This document shows, one piece after another, positions 43,291 to 50,106 of a DNA stretch of 56,109 bases (its first letter is position 1; each line of letters starts with the position of its first letter). The translations under genes and the position numbers were made by a program. The DNA is from Ardenticatenaceae bacterium (GTDB lineage: Bacteria > Chloroflexota > Anaerolineae > Promineifilales > Promineifilaceae), in NCBI GenBank assembly GCA_020634415.1, contig JACKBT010000030.1, forward strand, positions 1-56,109. The letters run 5' to 3'. The notes beneath the pieces were generated by a model that made no database searches, was not told where the DNA came from, and saw only the letters and a program-made list of their open reading frames with translations.

Positions 43291-44598
43291 ATGAGCAAAT
43301 TCATCATCGAAGGCGGCCACCGCCTCCAGGGAACCATTACCGCCAGTGGCAACAAAAACGCCGCCCTCAAACTGCTGCCCGCCTGCCTCCTCACCGACGA
43401 ACCCGTTACCCTGCACAATATCCCCGACATTCAGGATGTGCGTACTACCCTGGCTATCTTGCAAGATTTAGGGGTGGCAGTTACGCCGTTGGGCAGTGGC
43501 AGTTGGCATGTTCATGCCCAAAATGTCAACAAAACAGAGCTAAATCGTGACCTGGCAGCGCGTACCCGTGCCTCGTTTGTCTTTTCTGGCCCCATGCTGG
43601 CGCGGATGGGGCATGTGGAACTGCCTGTGCCGGGGGGCGATGTGATTGGCGGACGGCCGTTAGACACCCACATCCAATCCCTGGCCGCCCTGGGCGTGCA
43701 GGTAGATACCAGCCAACGCGGCCTCTTCCGCATGAACGCCGATCCCATTAAAGCCGGTGGCTATGTGCTGCTGGCCGAGGCCAGTGTAACGGCGACGGAA
43801 AATGTGATTATGACGGCCGTTCTCGCACCCGGCCAAACCGTCATAGACAATGCCGCCAGCGAACCCCATGTGCGCGATCTGTGCTACTTCCTCAGCCAAA
43901 TGGGGGCCAAAATAGAAGGCATCGGCAGCAACCATCTCACCATTGAGGGCGTGGCGCGGTTGGGCGGCACAGAATACACCATCGGCGCGGACTTTATGGA
44001 AGTGGGCAGCTTTATTGGCGCAGCGGCCGTCACTGGCGGCGAAATTCGCATCAAACATGCCGATCCCCAATACCTGGGCATGATCCGCCTGGTGTACCAA
44101 AAGCTGGGTGTGCATTGGCTGGTAGAAGGGCAGGATGTCATCGTCCCCGCCGGGCAGGAGATGTGCATTCAAAAGGCCCTCGGTGGCCGCGTCCCCGAAA
44201 TCAAACCCATGCCCTGGCCCGGTTTCCCCCCCGACCTGATGAGCATTCTTGTGGTTATTGCCACCCAGGCGCAAGGTACGGTGCTGTTACACGACTGGAT
44301 GTATGAGAGCCGCTTTTTCTTTGTGGATCATCTCAGTTTTATGGGAGCCAGTATTGTGTTGTGTGATCCGCATCGGGTGCTGATAAACGGCCGTTCGCCC
44401 CTATTCGCCAATTCCCACGGAGTCCCCAGCCCCGACATCCGTGCGGGCATGGCCATGCTCCTGGCTGCCCTCTGCGCCGAAGGCACAACCACCATCAACA
44501 ATATCCAGCAAATTGATCGCGGCTACGAAAATATCGAACACAAATTGCGTTCACTGGGAGCAAATATTAAACGACAGAACGGTAAACCATCAGAATAA
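43291..44598 (+). CDS. murA: UDP-N-acetylglucosamine 1-carboxyvinyltransferase
   Basis: 435 residues from ATG 43291 (MSKFIIEGGHRLQGTI), with AAGGA upstream; the longer frame from 43216 is translated repeat. MurA transfers enolpyruvate from PEP to UDP-GlcNAc, the first committed step of peptidoglycan synthesis. The conserved Lys-Asn pair is K22-N23 (SGNKNAALKLL), the UDP-sugar region is RASFVFSGPMLARMG, and ADFMEVGSFIGAAA is conserved. At the catalytic-loop position normally held by Cys115, the loop reads PGGDVIGGRPLD with D117. That substitution is known from mycobacterial and chlamydial MurA and confers fosfomycin insensitivity there. The 3' end is only 8 bp from the convergent PAC2 gene. 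Confidence 0.95.
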   Translation: MSKFIIEGGHRLQGTITASGNKNAALKLLPACLLTDEPVTLHNIPDIQDVRTTLAILQDLGVAVTPLGSGSWHVHAQNVNKTELNRDLAARTRASFVFSGPMLARMGHVELPVPGGDVIGGRPLDTHIQSLAALGVQVDTSQRGLFRMNADPIKAGGYVLLAEASVTATENVIMTAVLAPGQTVIDNAASEPHVRDLCYFLSQMGAKIEGIGSNHLTIEGVARLGGTEYTIGADFMEVGSFIGAAAVTGGEIRIKHADPQYLGMIRLVYQKLGVHWLVEGQDVIVPAGQEMCIQKALGGRVPEIKPMPWPGFPPDLMSILVVIATQAQGTVLLHDWMYESRFFFVDHLSFMGASIVLCDPHRVLINGRSPLFANSHGVPSPDIRAGMAMLLAALCAEGTTTINNIQQIDRGYENIEHKLRSLGANIKRQNGKPSE

Positions 44599-44606
44599 TG
44601 CCGTCA

Positions 44607-45527
44607 TTATTCATCCCCATCGCCAAACAGATCCCGCAGTTCCCGTTCCCAAAAATCGTCGAGGGGCATAAACGGCCGTTCCACAAACGCCTCGGCCACC
44701 TGGTCTAAATAATCACGCGCCTTCAACTGCGGATACTTCTCCTCCAACTCCCCGATCTTGTCATCCATCGTCTCGATCAGTTCAAAACTGCGCTGCTCCA
44801 GGTCATTCAAATTCAAATCCAAGTGCAGCATGTGATTACAACGGCGCATCACCTCATGCCAGGCTTTATAATCGTTCTCAATGCGCACACCCTGCGGCAA
44901 AACATTCGACTGCCCAAAATCATAGGCAGGCACAAAGCTGTAAAACGCCAAAAACTCCATCTGCGCCCGCTCCGCATGATAGGCCAAATACGTGCCAATA
45001 CTCGAGCCGCCTTCATAATTGGAAAAACGCACCGCATACTTCTCCAGCTCCGCCTTCATTTGGGGCAAACTGTACAGACAGCCCATCTCCCGCTCCAAAT
45101 CATAAGGCACTGGCCCATACACCCCGCCAAAAGCAATCACCCGGCGCACCCCGAACTCCTGCACCACCTTGAAAAAGGTCTCCGCATATTGATCAATATT
45201 CATATGCGGCTCTTCGCCCAAGAAAATGACCAGCCCCTTATCATCTTTTTCCCAATAGAAAAACTCATTTTTGCGGGTTTCCAGCGAATCAATGTGGCCC
45301 TCCTCCATCTTCACTACTGGCCGCAGCAAATGATGCGTACCGGGAATCTGGAAAATATAAAACCCATCATCATTAATTTCGGCGATTTTCTCGGCCTCGG
45401 TGAGGTGGACTAAATATTCGGGCAAACCGGACGAGATGGAGCCAGCATCCGCCCATTGATGCCAGCCAGCCAACATATAAATCTCACTCGCCGTCGGTTT
45501 TTTCAGGATTCGGATACGTTCAGCCAT
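44607..45527 (-). CDS. PAC2 family protein
   Basis: 306 residues from ATG 45527, with AGGGGTG 6 bases upstream; a GTG three codons earlier is less likely. The PAC2 (proteasome-assembly-chaperone-like) fold shows as YMLAGWHQWADAGSISSGL near the N-terminus, VIFLGEEPHMN, VRRVIAFGGVYG and NYEGGSSIGTYLAYHA. In bacteria the family is uncharacterised or linked to carboligase/ATP-grasp proteins; actinobacterial members accompany proteasome genes, but none are here. The C-terminal ~40 residues are acidic. Confidence 0.85.
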   Translation of the reverse strand: MAERIRILKKPTASEIYMLAGWHQWADAGSISSGLPEYLVHLTEAEKIAEINDDGFYIFQIPGTHHLLRPVVKMEEGHIDSLETRKNEFFYWEKDDKGLVIFLGEEPHMNIDQYAETFFKVVQEFGVRRVIAFGGVYGPVPYDLEREMGCLYSLPQMKAELEKYAVRFSNYEGGSSIGTYLAYHAERAQMEFLAFYSFVPAYDFGQSNVLPQGVRIENDYKAWHEVMRRCNHMLHLDLNLNDLEQRSFELIETMDDKIGELEEKYPQLKARDYLDQVAEAFVERPFMPLDDFWERELRDLFGDGDE

Positions 45528-45651
45528 GATGTTCACCCCTGGCAGCCAAAGTCCTACAGTGTTGTGAGCAGGAATTTACTCTGCCGCTATTCGCTGGGTA
45601 CATTGTATAGCCAACTGACCTTTTCCAGCAATAAGCCATAGGCTGAATAGT

Positions 45652-45708
45652 GAGATTGGAAACTAGAGACTGGTAGAGTCTCCAGTCTCCAGTCTCTAGT
45701 CTCCAGAG
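45652..45708. repeat. GAGACTG-word hairpin repeat, copy 5
   Basis: GATTGGAAACTAGAGACTGG, loop, then AGTCTCCAGTCTCCAGTCTC and more. In the 257-bp divergent spacer between the PAC2 gene and the glycosylase gene; nothing else is seen there. Confidence 0.85.
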
Positions 45709-45784
45709 TTTTTTAATCCGTGTTTCCAATATTGCTGTACACTATGTTGCCATCATTGGTTTCTGCCTTACAATTTAGCCTCTG

Positions 45785-46402
45785 ATGAGCGAACAGCAGT
45801 TAACACACTCTTTTTTTGCCCGCCCCGCCTGTGCGGTAGCGGCCGATTTGCTGGGCAAACGGCTGGTGCGGCAGTGGCAGGGGCATCGCCTCAGCGGCCT
45901 CATCGTGGAAACAGAAGCCTACTGCGACAGCGATGAGCCAGATTTGGCCTGTCATGGGGATCGGGCGAATAAGGGGCAGCCTACGGCGCGAACGGCCGTC
46001 ATGTTTGGCCCTGCTGGTTTTGCTTACGTCTACTTTACCTATGGCATGCACTGGATGTTCAACATCGTCACCGGGCAGCCCGGCCAGGCCAATGCCGTTC
46101 TCATCCGCGCCTTGCAGCCCGATAGGGGTGAAGAAGTGATGCGGGTGCTGCGAAACGGCCGTTCCCCCCACCAACTCACCAACGGCCCCGCCAAACTCGC
46201 CCAGGCCCTCGCCATAGACAAATCACTCAACGGCACAAACCTTTGTCAGCCCGACGGGGTTATATGGCTAGAAACAGGCATGACGGTTGCCCCCACAGCC
46301 ATCAGCACCGGCCCCCGCATCGGCTTGGGCCAAACACCCGAACCCTGGCTGTCCATACCCTGGCGCTACTGGCTGACAAATAATTCGTTTGTCTCAAAAT
46401 AA
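45785..46402 (+). CDS. DNA-3-methyladenine glycosylase (AAG/MPG family)
   Basis: 205 residues, the length of bacterial Aag proteins. Signature segments are ADLLGKRLVRQ, VETEAYCDSDEPDLACH with catalytic Glu in the ETEAY motif, TARTAVMFGPAGFAYVYFTYG, VLIRALQPDRG and TNGPAKLAQALAI. It excises alkylated purines (3-methyladenine, hypoxanthine) from DNA, starting base excision repair. GTGCGG after the RPAC segment is followed by a glycosylase core with no visible gaps. A GAGACTG-word repeat lies on each side of the gene. Confidence 0.93.
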   Translation: MSEQQLTHSFFARPACAVAADLLGKRLVRQWQGHRLSGLIVETEAYCDSDEPDLACHGDRANKGQPTARTAVMFGPAGFAYVYFTYGMHWMFNIVTGQPGQANAVLIRALQPDRGEEVMRVLRNGRSPHQLTNGPAKLAQALAIDKSLNGTNLCQPDGVIWLETGMTVAPTAISTGPRIGLGQTPEPWLSIPWRYWLTNNSFVSK

Positions 46403-46414
46403 TATTTGTTGAAG

Positions 46415-46468
46415 GGAGACTGGAGATTGGAGACTGGAGATTATTAAGTCTCCAGTCTCTGGTCTCCT
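46415..46468. repeat. GAGACTG-word hairpin repeat, copy 6
   Basis: GGGAGACTGGAGATTGGAGA, then CTGGAGATTATTAAG and the complementary TCTCCAGTCTCTGGTCTCC. It lies between the glycosylase and fabI genes. Confidence 0.88.
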
Positions 46469-46507
46469 CTCAACTTTCAAACCAATTTACTTTTTTAAGG
46501 AGAGGAC

Positions 46508-47314
46508 ATGAAATTATTAGAAGGAAAAAAAGCACTCATCTTTGGCATCGCCAACAAAAACTCCATCGCCTGGGGCATTGCCCAGGCTCTGCATGAACAT
46601 GGCGCGGAGCTAGGGTTTAGCTACGGCCTAGATAAATTAGACCGCCGCGTCATCCCTTTAGCCGAAGAGTTGGGTGTCACCTTTGTCGAAAAGTGCGATG
46701 TCACCATTGACGAGGAAATAGATACGGTGATGGACAAAGCGGGCAATTACTTCGGCAACATAGACATTCTGGTACACGCCATAGCCTACGCCACCCGGGA
46801 AGATTTAGCTGGCCGCTTTGTAGACACCAGCCGTGCTGGCTTCGCTACAGCTATGGATGTCAGTGCCTTCAGTCTGGTAGCTTTGTCCAAAGCCGCCATC
46901 CCCCTCATGCCCAATGGCGGCAGCATCATGAGCCTCACCTATTACGGGGCCGAAAAAGTTGTGCCTCATTACAATGTGATGGGTGTGGCTAAAGCGGCTT
47001 TGGAGGCCAGCAACCGCTATCTGGCGGCCGAATTAGGCCCCCTAAATATCCGTGTCAATGCCATTTCGGCTGGCCCCATTAAAACGCTTTCGGCAGCGGG
47101 CATTGCTGGCTTCCGCAAGATGTTGAGCTACACCGAAGAACGTGCGCCGCTGCGCCGCAATGTGGACCAGGCGGAAGTGGGGCAAACGGCTCTATGGCTT
47201 GCCAGTGACTTGAGCAGCGGTGTCACCGGTGAAGTGATTTATGTGGACGCGGGTTACAATATTTTGGGTATGCCGGAGCCGCCCGAAACGTGGGATGCGC
47301 CAGCGGGTGAGTAG
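46508..47314 (+). CDS. fabI: Enoyl-[acyl-carrier-protein] reductase FabI
   Basis: 268 residues with AAGGAGAGG before the ATG. FabI reduces trans-2-enoyl-ACP with NADH in the last step of each fatty acid elongation cycle. The divergent SDR cofactor motif is [16 protein letters not shown]. Acidic loop CDVT follows at 63-66. Active-site Y155-x6-K162 lies in [13 protein letters not shown], with Y145 before it. [12 protein letters not shown] is the flexible substrate-binding loop, the region contacted by triclosan-type inhibitors in other FabI proteins. Stand-alone gene; the SAM riboswitch for metK begins 100 bp downstream. Confidence 0.95.
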   Translation: MKLLEGKKALIFGIANKNSIAWGIAQALHEHGAELGFSYGLDKLDRRVIPLAEELGVTFVEKCDVTIDEEIDTVMDKAGNYFGNIDILVHAIAYATREDLAGRFVDTSRAGFATAMDVSAFSLVALSKAAIPLMPNGGSIMSLTYYGAEKVVPHYNVMGVAKAALEASNRYLAAELGPLNIRVNAISAGPIKTLSAAGIAGFRKMLSYTEERAPLRRNVDQAEVGQTALWLASDLSSGVTGEVIYVDAGYNILGMPEPPETWDAPAGE

Positions 47315-47352
47315 TGGGCGTTGGCCGCTTACTTAATTACCATTGGGTTGGT

Positions 47353-47382
47353 TTGACAAACGGCCGTTCCCCCATGTATACT
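47353..47382 (+). promoter_or_regulatory. Sigma-70 promoter of the metK leader
   Basis: TTGACA at 47353-47358 and TATACT at 47377-47382, spacer 18. Transcription should begin near 47389, just before the SAM riboswitch. The spacer contains AACGGCCGTT. Confidence 0.75.
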
Positions 47383-47412
47383 CACGCAGCTTACAAACTT
47401 AATAAATAAATT

Positions 47413-47516
47413 ATCCTTTATCAAGAGCAGCTGAGGGACCGGCCCAAAGAAGCTGCAGCAACCCCTCCCATAATAGGAAGGTGCTAACTCCGACAGCGCA
47501 AGCTGGTAGATAAGGG
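47413..47516 (+). ncRNA. SAM-I (S-box) riboswitch
   Basis: The S-box core is plain: TATCAAGAGCAGCTGAGGGA (47419-47438), CCGGCCC, GCAGCAACC, AAGGTGCTAACTCC, then AGATAAGG closing P1 with CCTTTATC. Binding of S-adenosylmethionine is expected to allow the downstream terminator to form and shut off metK, a feedback loop on SAM synthesis. Confidence 0.95.
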
Positions 47517-47533
47517 GCAAATGTGACTTTGCC

Positions 47534-47563
47534 AGCCTCTTGATAAACATCAAGAGGCTTTTT
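47534..47563 (+). terminator. Riboswitch-controlled intrinsic terminator
   Basis: A perfect 11-bp stem AGCCTCTTGAT / ATCAAGAGGCT with loop AAAC and a following T run, 17 bases after the aptamer. The right arm repeats the ATCAAGAG sequence found in the aptamer P1 region, allowing alternative pairing when SAM is absent. Confidence 0.88.
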
Positions 47564-47673
47564 GTTATTAAAGATTAAACAGGTATGAAGACCCTCATTC
47601 AAAATATAAAATGTAAGGTCTCGCTGTTAAATTTCAAAAAGTTTAGACGAAATTTTTGGAGGTATACCAATAC

Positions 47674-48903
47674 ATGACAACATTTATGAAAGCTCCCAGC
47701 CTTCTTTTCACCTCAGAATCGGTGACGGAAGGCCATCCCGATAAAATCTGCGATCAAGTTAGTGACGCTATCTTAGACGCGCTGATGGAACAAGACCCCT
47801 ATGCCCGCGTGGCCTGCGAAACGGCCGTAAAAACCGGCTTTGTCATGCTCCTCGGCGAAATTACCACCACAGGCTTTGTAGACTTCGACAAACTGGTACG
47901 CCAGGTCGTCAACGACATTGGCTTTGATGACAGCAGCAAAGGCTTCGACGGCAATACCTGCGCCGTACAGGTTGCCATTGCCAGCCAAAGCCCCGACATT
48001 GCCCAGGGTGTAGATGTGGCGTTAGAGTATCGTGATGACGATGACGAAGAAGCGGCCTTAGAAGAAGTTGGTGCTGGTGATCAGGGTATGATGTTCGGCT
48101 TTGCTTGCAATGAAACCGATGCCTTGATGCCCATGCCCATCTATCTGGCCCACAACCTCACCCGCCGCCTGTCGCAAGTGCGGCGCGATGGCACGCTGCC
48201 CTGGGTGCGCCCCGATGGCAAGTCGCAAGTGACGGTTGAATATCGCTATGGCAAGCCCGCCCGTATTCACACCGTTCTCATCAGCACCCAACACGCGCCA
48301 GAGGTCAGCAATGAGCAAATTCGCCAGGCCATTATTGAGCATGTGATTAAGCCTGTGCTGCCAGCAGACATGGTGGATGATACACTGCGTATTTTTGTGA
48401 ATCCAACCGGCCGTTTTGTGGTCGGCGGGCCTATGGGTGATGCTGGGGTGACGGGTCGCAAGATTATTGTGGACACCTATGGCGGTATGGGACGGCATGG
48501 TGGTGGTGCATTTAGTGGGAAGGATTGCACCAAAGTAGACCGCAGTGCCGCTTACGCTGCTCGTTGGGTGGCTAAGAACATCGTCGCCGCTGGTCTGGCC
48601 GAACGGTGTGAGGTGCAAGTAGCCTATGCTATTGGTGTGGCTCGCCCTCTTAGCATCAATGTAGAAACCTTCGACACCAGCGAACTCTCCTCTGAGCAGT
48701 TGGTGGAACTCATTGAAGAGCATTTTGACCTTCGCCCCGGTGCGATTATCCGCGACCTGGATTTGCGACGGCCGATTTACCGCAAAACGGCCGCTTACGG
48801 TCACTTTGGCCGCCATGATATTGATGCCCCCTGGGAAAATACCAGCAAGGCGGAAGCCCTGCGTGATGCAGCCGCCCGCTTTTTAGAGCCAGTCCTGGCC
48901 TAA
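47674..48903 (+). CDS. metK: S-adenosylmethionine synthetase
   Basis: 409 residues from ATG 47674, 11 bases after GGAGG; a TTG at 47656 overlaps the ribosome-binding site and is rejected. MetK makes SAM from methionine and ATP. Diagnostic segments are [20 protein letters not shown] (methionine/ATP site), [16 protein letters not shown], and [20 protein letters not shown]. The ending has the usual GHFGR. It is controlled by the SAM-I riboswitch and terminator upstream. A word-type hairpin follows directly after the stop. Confidence 0.97.
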   Translation: MTTFMKAPSLLFTSESVTEGHPDKICDQVSDAILDALMEQDPYARVACETAVKTGFVMLLGEITTTGFVDFDKLVRQVVNDIGFDDSSKGFDGNTCAVQVAIASQSPDIAQGVDVALEYRDDDDEEAALEEVGAGDQGMMFGFACNETDALMPMPIYLAHNLTRRLSQVRRDGTLPWVRPDGKSQVTVEYRYGKPARIHTVLISTQHAPEVSNEQIRQAIIEHVIKPVLPADMVDDTLRIFVNPTGRFVVGGPMGDAGVTGRKIIVDTYGGMGRHGGGAFSGKDCTKVDRSAAYAARWVAKNIVAAGLAERCEVQVAYAIGVARPLSINVETFDTSELSSEQLVELIEEHFDLRPGAIIRDLDLRRPIYRKTAAYGHFGRHDIDAPWENTSKAEALRDAAARFLEPVLA

Positions 48904-48911
48904 CAGGCAAT

Positions 48912-48963
48912 CTGGTAATTGGGTAATTGCAGAAGTAAAGTTTCTCAATTACCCAATTACCAG
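48912..48963. repeat. GGTAATTG-word hairpin repeat
   Basis: Perfect 18-base arms CTGGTAATTGGGTAATTG and CAATTACCCAATTACCAG with a 16-base loop, located 9 bases after the metK stop. It could act as a transcript end but has no T-tract. Confidence 0.88.
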
Positions 48964-48979
48964 CTACTCCATTACTCTC

Positions 48980-49948
48980 GTGCAGCCAACCTTTTTTGTA
49001 CGCGACATCCCCGTTTATGGGGATGTCATTTTAGCCCCGATGGCCGGGTATTCCGATGTACCTTATCGGGCTTTGTGCCGCGCCTACGGGTCGGCCATGC
49101 ACTATACTGAGTTTGTACCGGTGGAGGCGCTGCTCGGTCGGCAGCGCGACAATCGCTTTTGGCAGCGGTTAGACAAGCAGCCCGGCGAACGGCCGATGGT
49201 GTTCCAAATCTTCGGCAATGATGCCCAAAAATTTTTACAAGCGGCGCAAAATATCGAGGCGCTGGAGCCAGACATTATTGACATCAACATGGGCTGCTCC
49301 ACGCGCAAAGTGAGCGGACGCGGTGCGGGTGTGGGCATGATGCCGCAGCCCGAACTAGTGGCGGAGACGTTCCGCCTGCTGACGAAGCATCTATCTGTGC
49401 CGGTGACGGGCAAAGTGCGGCTGGGCTGGGATGCGGATGAGCAGAACTTTTTGGAGATCGGCCGTATTATGGAGGAGAACGGAGCGTCGCTGATTGCCAT
49501 GCACGCCCGTACCAAGGTGCAAAAATATGGGGGTGAGGCCGATTGGGATGCCATTGGGGAGTTGTGCCAGACTGTTTCGGTTCCTGTCATTGGTAATGGC
49601 GATGTGCAAACACCAGAGGATATTGATGAGATGATCGCTCACACGGGCTGTCAGGCGGTCATGATTGGTCGAGGGGCTATTGGCAACCCCTGGATTTTTG
49701 CCCGTATTGACCGCTCGGCACTGACACCAGCAGAAATTGTGCAGGCTATTCGTATTCATAGTCAAGAGATGATGGATTATTATGGCGAACGGTCTGGTCT
49801 GATCCAATTCCGTAAACATTTGAAGCGGTATTTGGAGGATGTGTCGTCTGTAGAGGATGTTCTGGATAAGCTGCTGCAAGTGGAAACGGCCGTTACTTTT
49901 GCTGATTTATTAACGGGGCTGGAAACGGCCGTTCGGTCCACCCTCTAA
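48980..49948 (+). CDS. dusB: tRNA-dihydrouridine synthase (DusB-like)
   Basis: 322 residues from GTG 48980; the first ATG (49021) would remove the FMN-binding N-terminus, so GTG is preferred, although no clear ribosome-binding site is seen. ILAPMAGYSDVPYRALCR is the phosphate-binding start of the TIM barrel, DINMGCSTRKVSGRGAG carries catalytic C106, GKVRLGWD and HARTKVQKYGGEADW are tRNA/FMN contacts, and VIGNGDVQTPED with MIGRGAIGNPWIF close the barrel. It reduces a uridine in tRNA using FMN and NADPH. The usual NMGCPV is NMGCST here. Confidence 0.92.
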   Translation: MQPTFFVRDIPVYGDVILAPMAGYSDVPYRALCRAYGSAMHYTEFVPVEALLGRQRDNRFWQRLDKQPGERPMVFQIFGNDAQKFLQAAQNIEALEPDIIDINMGCSTRKVSGRGAGVGMMPQPELVAETFRLLTKHLSVPVTGKVRLGWDADEQNFLEIGRIMEENGASLIAMHARTKVQKYGGEADWDAIGELCQTVSVPVIGNGDVQTPEDIDEMIAHTGCQAVMIGRGAIGNPWIFARIDRSALTPAEIVQAIRIHSQEMMDYYGERSGLIQFRKHLKRYLEDVSSVEDVLDKLLQVETAVTFADLLTGLETAVRSTL

Positions 49949-50017
49949 CGCAGCTAAGAAGTTTATCTCCAGAGTAAAGGTCTCGACTAAAACCTCCCGA
50001 AGGGTTAGTAGTTACCG

Positions 50018-50064
50018 TTGTTCAATCATACTGGCTGGTATAACTCTACTTATACCACTATAAT
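50018..50064 (+). promoter_or_regulatory. Possible promoter of the histidine kinase gene
   Basis: TTGTTC (50018-50023) with an extended -10 TGGTATAAC (50036-50044), spacer 15; a second -10-like TATAAT lies at 50059-50064 without a good -35. Which, if either, is used cannot be told. Confidence 0.35.
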
Positions 50065-50106
50065 GCTCATAGTTTTACAACTCGTTTCTACATTGGAGAG
50101 AGAATA

